The notes under the pieces: model-generated
Seen by the model: only the letters and a program-made list of their open reading frames with translations
Database searches by the model: none
What the model was told of the DNA's origin: nothing
Origin: Brenneria sp. hezel4-2-4
Lineage (GTDB): Bacteria; Pseudomonadota; Gammaproteobacteria; Enterobacterales; Enterobacteriaceae
Direction: 5' to 3'
NCBI RefSeq assembly: GCF_013155275.1
Contig: NZ_JABJXS010000001.1
Location: 496,001-560,000, forward strand
DNA: 64,000 bases
Position numbers and translations under genes: made by a program
In this document: positions 48,659-58,246 of the stretch, in pieces
How the letters are laid out: each line of letters opens with the position of its first letter
How positions within the stretch are numbered: the first letter of the stretch is position 1

Positions 48659-49597
48659 TTAATTAAAGGGTTTCAGATCGACACGCGCCATCATTGCGGC
48701 CAACTGAGGACGGTCGGTAATTCCAACATTGCTTTGGCTTACGGCCAGCGCGGACACCGCCGTCGCCAGACGCAAAGTATGTTCACTGGACTCACGCATT
48801 AATAAGCCATAAATCAGTCCCCCAACCATGGAGTCGCCTGCTCCTACCGTACTGATCACTTCGCAGGCCGGCGGTTTCGCCAACCATGCGCCCGAGGCAT
48901 TCACCCACAGGGCGCCTTCCGCTCCCAATGAGATCACGACATGCGCGATACCCTGCTCACGCAGCGCATGCGCGGCATCAACCACATCCGCCAGCGTAGG
49001 CAACTTACGTCCGGCCCAGATTTCCAGTTCCCGGCGATTGGGTTTTACCAACCAGGGCGCGGCTTTCAAGCCTGCCACCAGCGCGTCGCGGCTGCTGTCG
49101 AAAATAATGCAGGGACATTGGCTGCGCAGGCGGGACATCCAGTCGGTAAAGTCGTCGGGCGCGACACCCGCCGGCAGACTTCCGCTAACGGCGACCATGT
49201 CGAACTGCCCCAGCCAACTCAGCGAGTCGTTGACAAAGCGCTGCCAGTCCTGCGGCGTAACATCAAACCCGGAAAAATTGAAGTCGGTAACATCGCCGTC
49301 TTGTTCTGTTAATTTGACATTGATACGCGTGCGGCCTGAAACCACCTGAAAGCGGTTTGCAATGCCCAGTTCGCTGAACAACTGCTGGAAACCATCCTGA
49401 TTGTCTTTGCCCAGGAATCCACCCACCGTGACATCAATCCCGAGGTCTTTCAGCACCTTGGCAACGTTAATACCTTTGCCGGCGGCGTGGAGGCCTGCCG
49501 TCTGAACCAGGTTCACTTCGCCCCGCTCAATCTCCGGGCAATAGCCAACCAGATCGTAAGCCGGATTCAGGGTAATGGTGGCAACTCGCCTGCTCAT
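48659..49597 (-). CDS. fruK: 1-phosphofructokinase FruK
   Basis: Phosphorylates fructose 1-phosphate to fructose 1,6-bisphosphate with ATP; a PfkB/ribokinase-family enzyme. It has 312 residues as in E. coli. Motifs are [31 protein letters not shown] and the catalytic signature [12 protein letters not shown]. Its ATG overlaps the fruB TGA (ATGA). Fructose 1-phosphate, its substrate, is also the inducer that releases Cra. Confidence 0.97.
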   Translation of the reverse strand: MSRRVATITLNPAYDLVGYCPEIERGEVNLVQTAGLHAAGKGINVAKVLKDLGIDVTVGGFLGKDNQDGFQQLFSELGIANRFQVVSGRTRINVKLTEQDGDVTDFNFSGFDVTPQDWQRFVNDSLSWLGQFDMVAVSGSLPAGVAPDDFTDWMSRLRSQCPCIIFDSSRDALVAGLKAAPWLVKPNRRELEIWAGRKLPTLADVVDAAHALREQGIAHVVISLGAEGALWVNASGAWLAKPPACEVISTVGAGDSMVGGLIYGLLMRESSEHTLRLATAVSALAVSQSNVGITDRPQLAAMMARVDLKPFN

Positions 49598-50727
49598 GCT
49601 GCCTCCTCGCCCAAACCAGAACTAATGGCTTCGCCAATGGCGGCCAGCGCCTGCTCGGCATCGTCGCCGTTCGCGGTAAACCGCAGTTTGTGACCTTTCT
49701 TCACACCCAGCGCGATAACTTTCATCAGGCTGCGACCGTTCACCGGTTTGCCCGTACCGTTAAGATTGGCGACGGTAATTTCGCTGCCGAACTGTTTAAT
49801 CACGTTAACCAGCATCGTGCCCGGACGCGCATGCAAACCATGGTCGTTGCGAATGGTGAATTCGGCCGTCAGCACTTTACTTTCTTCCGGCACGTCGCTG
49901 GTCAGCAGCGCCAACAGCGTTGCGGCGTCGGCGGTCAGCAGACGTTCAGCTTTTTGTTCGATCAGTAGTTTGCTCAGGTAATCAATCGGCGGAAGCGCTT
50001 GTTCATCGGCGGCGGCGACCGTCACCAGCAATGCGACCGACTCATCATCAACCTTAAACGGCGCGGCGGGACGAGCAACGGCGACCGCGCTGCTGAGGTT
50101 CCCCTCGGCGTTGTCGCTGAACCAGACGCCCTGCCCCAGATTCAGCGGCGTGGCGCCGACAACCGCGCTGACGAAACCGGCATCCACCGCGCCGATCTGT
50201 TGCAGACGACCGGCGTTCAGCGCCTGAAGCGTCAGCAGGTTGTCCGTCGCCACATCCAGTGAAATCAGCGAAGTATCGAAACGGAAATCGGCCAGTTGCT
50301 GCTCGCCCATCAGCAGGCTGCGGAATTCTTCCGCCGAGTCGGTGCTCGCCAAACGCGCGGCGACGCGGTCGTCGCTAAGCACATGCGTGAGTTGACGTAA
50401 CAACGCCAGATGCTCATCGGAACGCGCGGCGATCCCCAGCACGACATAAGCGGTCTGGTCTTCACCCCAGGCGATGCCCTGAGGAAACTGGAAAACCTGT
50501 ATTCCGGTTTTCAGCACCAAATCGCGGGTATCGGTGGTGCCGTGCGGGATCGCAATACCGCTTCCCAGATAAGTGGACGTCTGTTGTTCGCGCTGTAGCA
50601 TGCCATCGACATACGCTGCGCTGACGCACCCGGCGTCGGTCAGTGCGGAAGCAACAAGCTGTATGGCTTCCTGCTTGCTGCTGGCCGTCGCGCCTAAATG
50701 AATATCTTGCTGTGACAACTGGAACAT
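49594..50727 (-). CDS. fruB: PTS fructose-specific EIIA/HPr fusion protein FruB (DTP)
   Basis: The diphosphoryl-transfer protein that passes phosphate from enzyme I to FruA. It has 377 residues (E. coli 376). The N-terminal EIIA domain carries H62 in [11 protein letters not shown]; a central M domain follows; the C-terminal HPr-like FPr domain (about residues 285-377) carries H299 in DHGLHARPG. It is the first gene of the operon, behind two Cra operators. Confidence 0.97.
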   Translation of the reverse strand: MFQLSQQDIHLGATASSKQEAIQLVASALTDAGCVSAAYVDGMLQREQQTSTYLGSGIAIPHGTTDTRDLVLKTGIQVFQFPQGIAWGEDQTAYVVLGIAARSDEHLALLRQLTHVLSDDRVAARLASTDSAEEFRSLLMGEQQLADFRFDTSLISLDVATDNLLTLQALNAGRLQQIGAVDAGFVSAVVGATPLNLGQGVWFSDNAEGNLSSAVAVARPAAPFKVDDESVALLVTVAAADEQALPPIDYLSKLLIEQKAERLLTADAATLLALLTSDVPEESKVLTAEFTIRNDHGLHARPGTMLVNVIKQFGSEITVANLNGTGKPVNGRSLMKVIALGVKKGHKLRFTANGDDAEQALAAIGEAISSGLGEEAA

Positions 50728-50750
50728 GGCTCTCCTCTCTTACTGAAAGT

Positions 50751-50762
50751 TGAATCGTTTCA
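50751..50762. promoter_or_regulatory. Cra (FruR) operator, promoter-proximal
   Basis: TGAATCGTTTCA matches the Cra consensus (TGAAWCGNTTCA type) and lies 24 bases before the fruB start. Cra represses fruBKA until fructose 1-phosphate binds it. Confidence 0.85.
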
Positions 50763-50817
50763 GCTTTTATGTGGAAAAAAGCGTGGCTCGTGTAGGCATT
50801 GCTTCCAAAGACATCGC

Positions 50818-50829
50818 TGAAACGTTTCA
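50818..50829. promoter_or_regulatory. Cra (FruR) operator, perfect palindrome
   Basis: TGAAACGTTTCA is a perfect 12-bp palindrome and an ideal Cra site, about 90 bases before fruB and 67 bases from the first operator. The two-site layout is like that of E. coli fruB. It is also some 235 bases upstream of the divergent setB. Confidence 0.9.
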
Positions 50830-51063
50830 ATGAGTCTGTTGCCATTACGAGGTTTATGCAAGTATTCTGCACAATCGGCGTAACGAAATTATGACATCAC
50901 GCACATTTTTGCCTGCACCAACCGCAGCGGCGCCATAAAAATCGCCTTAAGCTGAAACCTTGCTGAAGAAAAATAATGAAACAGTTTTTCTGTTTTTTTA
51001 TAAACCGGCGTAGAATGACGCGCTCGATCTCTCCTCTGCCTGCTGCTTAAGCGTTACCACTTT

Positions 51064-52242
51064 ATGCACACAACCGTCAGCACAACCCGACGTCAGCCCG
51101 ACCTGACTTCGTTAGCCTTTTTAGTCATCGCATTCCTGACCGGGATCGCCGGGGCATTGCAACTTCCGACCCTCAGCCTTTTCCTTTCCACAGAAGTGCA
51201 GGTACGGCCATTTCTGGTTGGGATGTTCTATACCGGCAGCGCGGTCATCGGCATAATCGTCAGCCAGCTACTGGCGACCCGCTCAGATCGGCAGGGCGAT
51301 CGCAAGACGCTTATTTTTCTGTGCTGTTTATTAGGCGCCCTGGCCTGTATTTTGTTTGCCTGGAACCGTAACTACTTCATTTTGCTGTTCGTCGGCGTAT
51401 TGCTCAGCAGTTTCGGCTCTACCGCCAACCCGCAGCTCTTCGCACTGGCCCGGGAACATGCGGATCGCACGGGCCGAGAAGCCGCGATGTTCAGCTCCAT
51501 CCTGCGCGCGCAGATCTCCCTCTCATGGGTTGTCGGCCCGCCCATCGCATTTGCCCTGGCCCTGGGTTTTGGCTTCACGGCCATGTATCTGACCGCCGCG
51601 GTGGTTTTTATCCTCTGCGGCATACTGGTCAGGCTTTTTCTGCCGTCCATGCCGAAAGTGAAGGTGAAAACCGCCGCCACCCTGGAATCTCCCCGTCGCA
51701 ACCGCAGAGACACGCTACTGTTATTCGCCGCCTGCACGCTGATGTGGACCTGTAACGGTATCTACATCATCAATATGCCGCTCTACCTGGTGCATGAGTT
51801 GCATCTGCCGGAAAAACTGGCCGGAGTGATGATGGGAACCGCCGCCGGGTTAGAGATCCCGACCATGCTGATCGCCGGTTATGTCGCCAGACGTTTTGGC
51901 AAACGCTTTCTTATGCGGCTGGCAATCTCTGCCGGCCTGCTGTTTTATGTAGGATTATTGTTTCTTGATAGCGAGATTGCCTTGCTGGCGTTACAGCTGC
52001 TGAACGCGGTGTTTATTGGCATTCTCGCCGGGATCGGCATGCTGTATTTTCAGGATCTGATGCCCGGTCAGGCCGGCGCGGCAACGACGCTCTTTACTAA
52101 CACCACCCGGGTAGGCTGGATTATTTCTGGCTCACTGGCCGGTATCGTCGCGGAAATCTGGAACTATCACGCCGTTTTCTTTATTGCGCTGATCATGATA
52201 GTCGGATCGGGTTATTGCCTGTGGCGCATCAAAGACGCGTAA
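51064..52242 (+). CDS. setB: Sugar efflux transporter SetB
   Basis: A major-facilitator-superfamily exporter of sugars such as lactose and glucose, with 12 transmembrane helices. It has 392 residues (E. coli 393). The motif A-like loop [23 protein letters not shown] and [19 protein letters not shown] are typical of Set proteins. It is divergent from fruB. A -10-like TAGAAT lies at 51011-51016 after a T-rich stretch. Its 3' end overlaps yeiW by 14 bases. Confidence 0.95.
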   Translation: MHTTVSTTRRQPDLTSLAFLVIAFLTGIAGALQLPTLSLFLSTEVQVRPFLVGMFYTGSAVIGIIVSQLLATRSDRQGDRKTLIFLCCLLGALACILFAWNRNYFILLFVGVLLSSFGSTANPQLFALAREHADRTGREAAMFSSILRAQISLSWVVGPPIAFALALGFGFTAMYLTAAVVFILCGILVRLFLPSMPKVKVKTAATLESPRRNRRDTLLLFAACTLMWTCNGIYIINMPLYLVHELHLPEKLAGVMMGTAAGLEIPTMLIAGYVARRFGKRFLMRLAISAGLLFYVGLLFLDSEIALLALQLLNAVFIGILAGIGMLYFQDLMPGQAGAATTLFTNTTRVGWIISGSLAGIVAEIWNYHAVFFIALIMIVGSGYCLWRIKDA

Positions 52243-52507
52243 CGCGATCACCGTCAGGCGCGGTGTCGGCTTCCAGTTGGATCAGGTAAATCAGCGCATC
52301 GTCCCGATGGCTGAAACACATATCGGCCCGCGGCTGTAACCCGGCGCACACCGCGGGTCTGAGCGGCGAATGAAACAGTCCGCAGCGCATATGCGCATCC
52401 AGGTGAATACACCGGGTATTGGCAGGCTTGCCGTTGGGCATCCCCGGCAGCGGGCTGGATATTGAGGGCGCGATGCAGCAGGCGCCGCAATCAGGGCGAC
52501 AGTCCAT
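52229..52507 (-). CDS. yeiW: YeiW family zinc/iron-chelating CxxxCxxCC protein
   Basis: A 92-residue cysteine-rich protein of the UPF0153 family. The cysteine cluster is [11 protein letters not shown] near the N-terminus with CIHL, MRCGLF and RPAVCAGL further on, fitting a metal-chelating domain; the function is unknown. The ATG at 52507 follows GGAG by nine bases and matches family starts. It is convergent with setB and the two coding ends overlap by 14 bases. Confidence 0.88.
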   Translation of the reverse strand: MDCRPDCGACCIAPSISSPLPGMPNGKPANTRCIHLDAHMRCGLFHSPLRPAVCAGLQPRADMCFSHRDDALIYLIQLEADTAPDGDRVTRL

Positions 52508-52720
52508 CAGTAAGCTCTCCGGCGGGCTGACCAAAGATCAGGGATCGTTCGACACCTTAACAGTCATCCGGGCAAAAACCTACGCCTATCGGCCATCCGG
52601 TTATTCGTGCGGGCGCTATTATTAAATGATGCTTGACGTATGAATTCCCGCTTGCCTGAATCCGGCGGCGCGAGTAACGTGTCGCCACAAAAAACTCACT
52701 CCTCATAACAGGTAATTTTT

Positions 52721-53293
52721 ATGGCAAGAGCGAACGAAATTAAACGCGGTATGGTCGTTAACTATAACGGCAAGCTGTTATTCGTGAAAGACGTCGATAT
52801 CCAGAGCCCAAGCGCCCGCGGCGCCAGCACATTGTACAAAATGCGTTTTTCCGACGTGCGCACCGGGTTAAAGGTTGAAGAACGTTTTAAAGGCGATGAT
52901 ATTCTCGATACCATTTCCCTGACCCGCCGCACCGTCACCTTCTCTTATATTGACGGCGACGAATACGTCTTTATGGATGACGAAGATTACACGCCTTACC
53001 ACTTCAAAAAAGAACAGATAGAAGAAGAGCTGCTGTTTATCCCCGAAGGCGGTATGCCCGGTATTCAGGTGCTGTCATGGGATGGTCAAATCATCGCGCT
53101 TGAATTGCCGCAAACGGTGGATATGGAGATTATCGACACCGCCCCGGGCATCAAAGGCGCGTCAGCCAGCGCTCGCAACAAACCGGCGACCATGGCAACC
53201 GGCCTGACCATTCAGGTGCCGGAATATCTGAGCGCCGGCGAGAAAATCCGTATCCATATCCCTGAGCGCCGTTACATGGGACGTGCCGATTAA
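52721..53293 (+). CDS. yeiP: Elongation factor P-like protein YeiP/EfpL
   Basis: A three-domain paralogue of elongation factor P that relieves ribosome stalling on proline and some other motifs. It has 190 residues as in E. coli. The loop that reaches the peptidyl-transferase centre is [12 protein letters not shown] with R33 at the tip where EF-P has a modified lysine; this marks it as the EfpL subfamily, which works without EpmA modification. The 213 bases upstream (52508-52720) hold its promoter region; TTGACG near 52633 could be a -35. Confidence 0.96.
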   Translation: MARANEIKRGMVVNYNGKLLFVKDVDIQSPSARGASTLYKMRFSDVRTGLKVEERFKGDDILDTISLTRRTVTFSYIDGDEYVFMDDEDYTPYHFKKEQIEEELLFIPEGGMPGIQVLSWDGQIIALELPQTVDMEIIDTAPGIKGASASARNKPATMATGLTIQVPEYLSAGEKIRIHIPERRYMGRAD

Positions 53294-53306
53294 GTTCCCG
53301 TTGCTC

Positions 53307-53331
53307 ATCCCGCCGGGCGACGCGGCGGGAT
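53307..53331 (+). terminator. Hairpin after yeiP
   Basis: ATCCCGCCG and CGGCGGGAT form a 9-bp stem with a 7-nt loop, 13 bases after the yeiP stop. The tail caatcctttcc is only mildly T-rich. yeiR starts about 20 bases further on. Confidence 0.6.
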
Positions 53332-53352
53332 CAATCCTTTCCAATATTCGCT

Positions 53353-54351
53353 ATGGAGCCTGTTTTGTTAACGAAAGTGAATTTGATTACCGGCTTTCTT
53401 GGCAGTGGCAAAACCACGACGATTCGTCATCTGCTTGCTCAGAAACCCGAGCATGAAGTCTGGGCCGTATTGGTCAATGAATTTGGCGAGGTTGGGATTG
53501 ACGGCGCGTTACTGGCGGATTGCGGGGCGGTATTGAAAGAAATCCCCGGCGGCTGCATGTGCTGCGTGAATGGCTTGCCGATGCAAATCGGGCTGAACAT
53601 GCTGCTACAGCAGAAAAAACCGCACCGTTTGTTGATTGAACCCACCGGCCTGGGTCACCCGAAACAGATCCTCTCGTTGCTGACGGGCGAAAGTTACCAG
53701 CCCTGGCTGACGTTACAGGCGACACTCTGTCTGCTGGACGCCCGCCAACTGCATGAGCCGCGTTATACGGAAAATGAAAATTTCCGCGATCAACTGGCCG
53801 CCGCCGACATTATCGTCGCCAACAAGCAGGACACCTATGGCGATGCGGATCGCGCCGCTTTACGACAGTGGCAGCGCAATAATCACGACGATCGGCTTAT
53901 TGTTCCGGCCTCGCGGGGACAGATCGATCGGCAGTTGTTGGACCAGCCGCGTCATAACGTGCGTGAACTGCCGGCGAGCGCGCACCATCACCCGCGCAAC
54001 GCCACGCACGGACTGGCCGCTTTACGGCTGCCGGACGCAGGCTCCTGGCGCCGTTCATTGAATCAGGGTCAGGGCTACCACGCCTGCGGCTGGGTTTTCT
54101 CTGCGGAAACGCTATTTGATACCGCCGCGCTGCTGGATTGGGTTCGTCTGTCCCCGGTCAGCCGGGTCAAAGGGGTTATGCGAATAAAGGAAGGCACGTT
54201 GATCGTCAATCGTCAGGGGTTCGACCTGCATATTGAAACCAAACCCGCCGCACCGGTCGATAGCCGTATTGAGTTGATTAATGAACAACCGGCAGAATGG
54301 AATAATTTACAAACCGGGCTGTTAAAGGCTCGTTTAACTACGGCGGAATAG
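53353..54351 (+). CDS. yeiR: Zinc-binding GTPase YeiR (COG0523)
   Basis: A G3E-family P-loop GTPase implicated in zinc handling or metal insertion. It has up to 332 residues (E. coli 328). Walker A is GFLGSGKTT, the metal motif is C68-M-C-C71 in GGCMCCVNG, and the nucleotide-specificity motif is ANKQD. The ATG at 53353 has no ribosome site, whereas a TTG at 53365 has GGAG six bases before it and would give the family-like N-terminus (M)LTKVNLITG, so TTG may be the real start. Confidence 0.93.
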   Translation: MEPVLLTKVNLITGFLGSGKTTTIRHLLAQKPEHEVWAVLVNEFGEVGIDGALLADCGAVLKEIPGGCMCCVNGLPMQIGLNMLLQQKKPHRLLIEPTGLGHPKQILSLLTGESYQPWLTLQATLCLLDARQLHEPRYTENENFRDQLAAADIIVANKQDTYGDADRAALRQWQRNNHDDRLIVPASRGQIDRQLLDQPRHNVRELPASAHHHPRNATHGLAALRLPDAGSWRRSLNQGQGYHACGWVFSAETLFDTAALLDWVRLSPVSRVKGVMRIKEGTLIVNRQGFDLHIETKPAAPVDSRIELINEQPAEWNNLQTGLLKARLTTAE

Positions 54352-54390
54352 AATAACCGTTTGGTTCTCGGATTTTGAGTTATTCCCCGC

Positions 54391-55107
54391 ATGTCTCGAC
54401 GTAATATTCCTGCTATTTTGCTGCTCAATATCTTGGGTATTGGGCTATTTTTATCCTGGTATCTGCCGCCAAACCACGGCTTTTGGTTTAGGTTGGACAG
54501 CCATATTTTCTTCTATTTTAATCATCAACTCACCCAAAGCCCGCTATTCCTGAAATGGGTGGCGCTGACCAACCTGCGAGCGTTTGATGGCTGCGCGCTC
54601 ATCGTGATGGGCCTGTTGTATCTGTCGTTTTATCTGAAGGCCGCGCCGCCAGAGCGCCGACGTTTGCTGATTATCGGCATCGTTATGCTGTTCACCGCGT
54701 TGGTGCTTAATCAACTGGGACATTTATTGCCGGTTCAGCATGCCAGCCCCACGCTTTACTTCAGCGATATCAACCGGGTTGCCGACCTGACGGATATTCC
54801 CGCCAAAGATGCGTCAAAAGACAGTTTCCCGGGCGATCACGGCATGATGCTGATGGTGTTCGCCGCCTTCATGTTACGCTACTTTACCCGAAGCGCGTTC
54901 GCGGCAAGCGTCGCAATCGCGGTGGTTTTCGCCTTACCCCGTATCATGATCGGCGCCCACTGGTTTAGCGACATTGCGGTTGGCTCGCTCTCGGTTGTGC
55001 TGGTCGGATTAAGCTGGTGGCTGCTCACCCCCGCCAGCGACGCATTAATTAATTTGCTGCAATGCTGTTTGCCCGGCAAATACTCGTTAAGAAAAAACCA
55101 TCCCTAA
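54391..55107 (+). CDS. lpxT: Lipid A 1-diphosphate synthase LpxT
   Basis: An inner-membrane kinase that transfers phosphate from undecaprenyl diphosphate to the 1-position of lipid A on the periplasmic side. It has 238 residues (E. coli 237) with six transmembrane helices. The PAP2 phosphatase motifs are KDASKDSFPGDHG and RIMIGAHWFSDIAVG. It lies 39 bases after yeiR on the same strand, with mepS next, as in E. coli. Confidence 0.95.
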   Translation: MSRRNIPAILLLNILGIGLFLSWYLPPNHGFWFRLDSHIFFYFNHQLTQSPLFLKWVALTNLRAFDGCALIVMGLLYLSFYLKAAPPERRRLLIIGIVMLFTALVLNQLGHLLPVQHASPTLYFSDINRVADLTDIPAKDASKDSFPGDHGMMLMVFAAFMLRYFTRSAFAASVAIAVVFALPRIMIGAHWFSDIAVGSLSVVLVGLSWWLLTPASDALINLLQCCLPGKYSLRKNHP

Positions 55108-55131
55108 CCCTCAATTACGACCACGTTGTTC

Positions 55132-55157
55132 TTGCCGATCGTCTAATCGATCGGCAA
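55132..55157 (+). terminator. Hairpin after lpxT
   Basis: TTGCCGATCG and CGATCGGCAA form a 10-bp stem with a 6-nt loop, 24 bases after the lpxT stop. The tail is A-rich rather than T-rich. Confidence 0.6.
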
Positions 55158-55524
55158 ATAAAACCATCCCGTCCCCGCCACAAAACCAGCACGAGATTCT
55201 TTACTGACACATTTCCTCAACAAAAAGTGCTGTTATTTGAGTTTTTTTTACATCGTTTTTTTTGCTAATTTCATCATTAAATCTTATAAATAAAATAGTT
55301 AAAACTGCTCGCAATCTGTTTATCGATACGGTAGTCTCAACGAAGTTTGCTTTTTTCCACTCCTTGAACTAGCGGAAATAAGAAAATAATGTGCATTCCG
55401 GCACGTTTTCACCGTTGCGCATTTGGTGAACCGGGAACTCTGCTTTAATCTGAATCTCGTTTTCGTTTGGCATTTATTACATAACGGTATTTATCGTTAA
55501 GGACTTCAAGGGAACATAACAATA
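55158..55524. other. AT-rich leader region upstream of mepS
   Basis: About 370 AT-rich bases containing several T-runs (eight T near 55243 and 55254) and the mepS promoter. No reading frame of note. The long 5' region fits the E. coli situation, where mepS mRNA and protein are tightly controlled, but no specific element could be assigned. Confidence 0.5.
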
Positions 55525-56109
55525 ATGGTCAAGTCTCAACCGATTTTGAGATATATCTGGCGGGCGTTGCCTGCCGTGGCGATAGCAATAACGCTTTCCG
55601 CATGTGGTAGCAACAGTGCATCTAACAATCAAAATGCTCAAACTGAGATGCATGCAGTCAATGATAAAGACGGTCTTTTACTGCAAGCCTCTCAGGATGA
55701 ATTTGAAGCATTAGTTCGTAACGTGGATATCAAATCCAAGTTACTTAACCAATATGCCAGTTGGAAAGGTGTGCGCTACCGTTTAGGCGGCGACAGCAAG
55801 CGCGGCATCGATTGTTCCGCGTTCGTTCAACGAACGTTCCGCGAACAGTTCGGTATGGATTTACCCCGCTCAACCTACGAACAACAAGAAATCGGCCAGA
55901 AGATCCAACCCGCTAAACTGCGTCCCGGCGATCTTGTCCTGTTCCGTGCCGGTTCAACCGGGCGCCATGTCGGTATTTATCTCGGTAATAACCAGTTCGT
56001 TCATGCCTCAACCAGCAGCGGCGTGATGATTTCCAATATGGATGAAAGCTATTGGAAAAAACGTTATCACGAAGCCCGGCGCGTACTGAGCAAAGGAACG
56101 AACAGCTAA
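55525..56109 (+). CDS. mepS: Murein DD-endopeptidase MepS (Spr), outer-membrane lipoprotein
   Basis: Cleaves D-Ala-mDAP cross-links so that new peptidoglycan can be inserted; a NlpC/P60 cysteine peptidase. It has 194 residues (E. coli 188). The lipobox LSAC places the lipidated cysteine at C27. The catalytic triad is C97 (GIDCSAF), H148 (GRHVGIY) and H160 (QFVHAST). In E. coli Prc and NlpI degrade it in stationary phase. Confidence 0.97.
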   Translation: MVKSQPILRYIWRALPAVAIAITLSACGSNSASNNQNAQTEMHAVNDKDGLLLQASQDEFEALVRNVDIKSKLLNQYASWKGVRYRLGGDSKRGIDCSAFVQRTFREQFGMDLPRSTYEQQEIGQKIQPAKLRPGDLVLFRAGSTGRHVGIYLGNNQFVHASTSSGVMISNMDESYWKKRYHEARRVLSKGTNS

Positions 56110-56158
56110 TCGATTTCTCCCCTTGATGTACGATGTACAATACCAAACGAGATGATGG

Positions 56159-56188
56159 AACGCTGCTTAGCAATAAGCGGCGTTTTTT
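56159..56188 (+). terminator. Intrinsic terminator of mepS
   Basis: AACGCTGCTTA pairs with TAAGCGGCGTT (one G-U) around the loop GCAA, followed by a run of six T. Confidence 0.92.
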
Positions 56189-56308
56189 ATTTGCCCCGCG
56201 CCGACGGCGCTTTGCGCTCAGCGTAGCTACGCCCTGGTCAGATGATGATTATGGTAGGTCTATGGGTGGAATTCGTGGTAAAAGTGGAAAATCGGGTTTA
56301 GGGAGGTA

Positions 56309-56341
56309 ATGATAATGCCTGTTGTTTCAAGAACTTTATGA
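56309..56341 (+). other. Possible leader peptide upstream of yejA
   Basis: GGGAGG (56301-56306) precedes two in-frame ATG codons (56309 and 56315) of a minigene reading MIMPVVSRTL then TGA. It lies about 80 bases before yejA, in a 313-base gap (56110-56422) that otherwise holds the mepS terminator and presumably the yejA promoter. No attenuator hairpin with a T-run follows, so a regulatory role is unproven. Confidence 0.3.
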
Positions 56342-56422
56342 CGTTAAAAACCTCTATAGAAAATCACGCCTGAACACAGGCCTTGGGTAAATCGAATTCA
56401 TCCGCAGGAGATTACCGTTAAG

Positions 56423-58237
56423 ATGTTGAAACGTGTCATGACTGCCGTATTACTTTACACCCTGTCCCTGGGATCGTATGCCGAAACCGAAACTATTGGG
56501 CACAGCGATGCTTTCGCGCTTTTGGGTGAACCTAAATACCGCGCCGATTTCCGTCATTTTGACTATGTCAATCCCGATGCCCCGAAAGGCGGCAGTATCA
56601 CGCTCAGCGCACTTGGCACATTCGATAACTTTAACCGCTATGCTCTGCGTGGCGTGGCGGCGGTTCGTACCGAACGTCTCTATGATTCACTGTTTGTCGC
56701 CTCCGACGATGAACCCGGCAGTTATTATCCGTTAGTGGCCCAATCAACCCGTCACGACGCCAATTTTCACTGGATAGAAGTCACGCTGAACCCCAACGCG
56801 CGTTTCCATGATGGCTCGCCGATTACCGCCGCCGACGTGGCGTTTACCTACAATATGTTTATGACGCAGGGTGTGCCGCAGTTTCGTCTCTACTTCAAAG
56901 GGGTTACCGCCAAAGCCGTGGCGCCGCTTATCGTGCGTTTTGATTTTCCCGTCCCTGATAAAAACCGCATGTTCAGCCTGCTCTCGCTGCCTATCATGCC
57001 GGAGAAGTTCTGGAAAAATCATAATTTTAGCGAGCCGTTATCCTATCCTCCTCCGGCCAGCGGCCCGTACCGCATCACCGCTTACCGTACCGGACAATAC
57101 GTCACCTATTCACGCGTGAAAGACTATTGGGCCGCCGATCTCCCGGTGAACAAAGGCCAGTATAATTTTGACACCATCCGCTATGACTACTATCTGGATG
57201 ACAGCGTGGCGATGGAAGCCTTTAAAGCGGGAGCGTTCGATATGCGGGTGGAAAGCTCGCCGAAACACTGGGCGACGCAATATCATGGCGGCAACTTTGA
57301 ACGCGGCTACATTCTCAAGCAGGATCAGGAAAACCAGTCCGCACAGGATACCCGCTGGCTGGCCTTTAATATTCAACGGCCAATATTCAGCGATCGGCGG
57401 GTGCGCCAGGCGCTGACGCTGGCATTCGACTTCAACTGGATGAACAAAGCGCTTTTTTATAGCGCCTATCAGCGCGCCGATAGCTATTTTCAAAATACCG
57501 AGTATGCCGCCGCCGGGGAGCCGGGCGCCGACGAATTGGCCTGGCTGACGCCATTGAAGGATAAGCTTCCCCCCGAGGTGTTCGGCCCCCGTTATCAATC
57601 GCCCTCTTCCGACGGCAGCGGCTACGATCGGCAGAACTGGTTAACAGCGCTGAAACTGTTGGAGCAGGCCGGATGGGAGTTGAAAAATCAGCAACTGGTT
57701 AACCGCCACACCGGCAAGCCGTTTACTTTCGAATTGCTGCTGCCCAGCGCGGCGAATTCCCTGTATGTGCTGCCTTTTCAGCAGAATTTAAAAAAGCTGG
57801 GCATCAACATGACCGTGCGTAATATTGACAGCGCGCAATTCACCAGCCGCCTGCGCAAGCGTGATTTTGATATGTTGCCAACGCTATACAGCGCCGTTCT
57901 CTATCCCAATGATGACCTGCAAATACGCTGGCACTCGCACTATATCGATTCCAGCTACAACACGCCCGGCGTGAACGATCCGGCCGTTGATTCACTGATT
58001 GAGGCGATCGTCGCACATCAGGGACAGAAAGCCCCGCTGCTGTCGTTAGGCCGGGCGCTGGACCGCGTGCTGACCTGGAATCAGTTTATGATCCCCATGT
58101 GGTATTCCAATCATGACCGTTTTGCCTACTGGAATAAGTTTGCCATGCCGGCTATTCGCCCGGCCTACTCGTTAGGTTTTGATAGCTGGTGGTACGATGT
58201 TAAACACGCGGCAACACTGCCGGCAGAGCGACGTTAA
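56423..58237 (+). CDS. yejA: Peptide ABC transporter substrate-binding protein YejA
   Basis: The periplasmic receptor of YejABEF, which imports peptides including microcin C and some antimicrobial peptides. It has 604 residues as in E. coli, with a signal peptide ending at SYA before ETETIGHS. SBP family 5 signatures are VNPDAPKGGSITLSALGTFDNFNRY, HDGSPITAADVAFTYNMF and ARWHSHY-type C-terminal segment (IRWHSHYIDSSYNTPGVNDPAVD). It is the first gene of yejABEF, with yejB nine bases after its stop. Confidence 0.96.
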   Translation: MLKRVMTAVLLYTLSLGSYAETETIGHSDAFALLGEPKYRADFRHFDYVNPDAPKGGSITLSALGTFDNFNRYALRGVAAVRTERLYDSLFVASDDEPGSYYPLVAQSTRHDANFHWIEVTLNPNARFHDGSPITAADVAFTYNMFMTQGVPQFRLYFKGVTAKAVAPLIVRFDFPVPDKNRMFSLLSLPIMPEKFWKNHNFSEPLSYPPPASGPYRITAYRTGQYVTYSRVKDYWAADLPVNKGQYNFDTIRYDYYLDDSVAMEAFKAGAFDMRVESSPKHWATQYHGGNFERGYILKQDQENQSAQDTRWLAFNIQRPIFSDRRVRQALTLAFDFNWMNKALFYSAYQRADSYFQNTEYAAAGEPGADELAWLTPLKDKLPPEVFGPRYQSPSSDGSGYDRQNWLTALKLLEQAGWELKNQQLVNRHTGKPFTFELLLPSAANSLYVLPFQQNLKKLGINMTVRNIDSAQFTSRLRKRDFDMLPTLYSAVLYPNDDLQIRWHSHYIDSSYNTPGVNDPAVDSLIEAIVAHQGQKAPLLSLGRALDRVLTWNQFMIPMWYSNHDRFAYWNKFAMPAIRPAYSLGFDSWWYDVKHAATLPAERR

Positions 58238-58246
58238 GGAGTCAAC

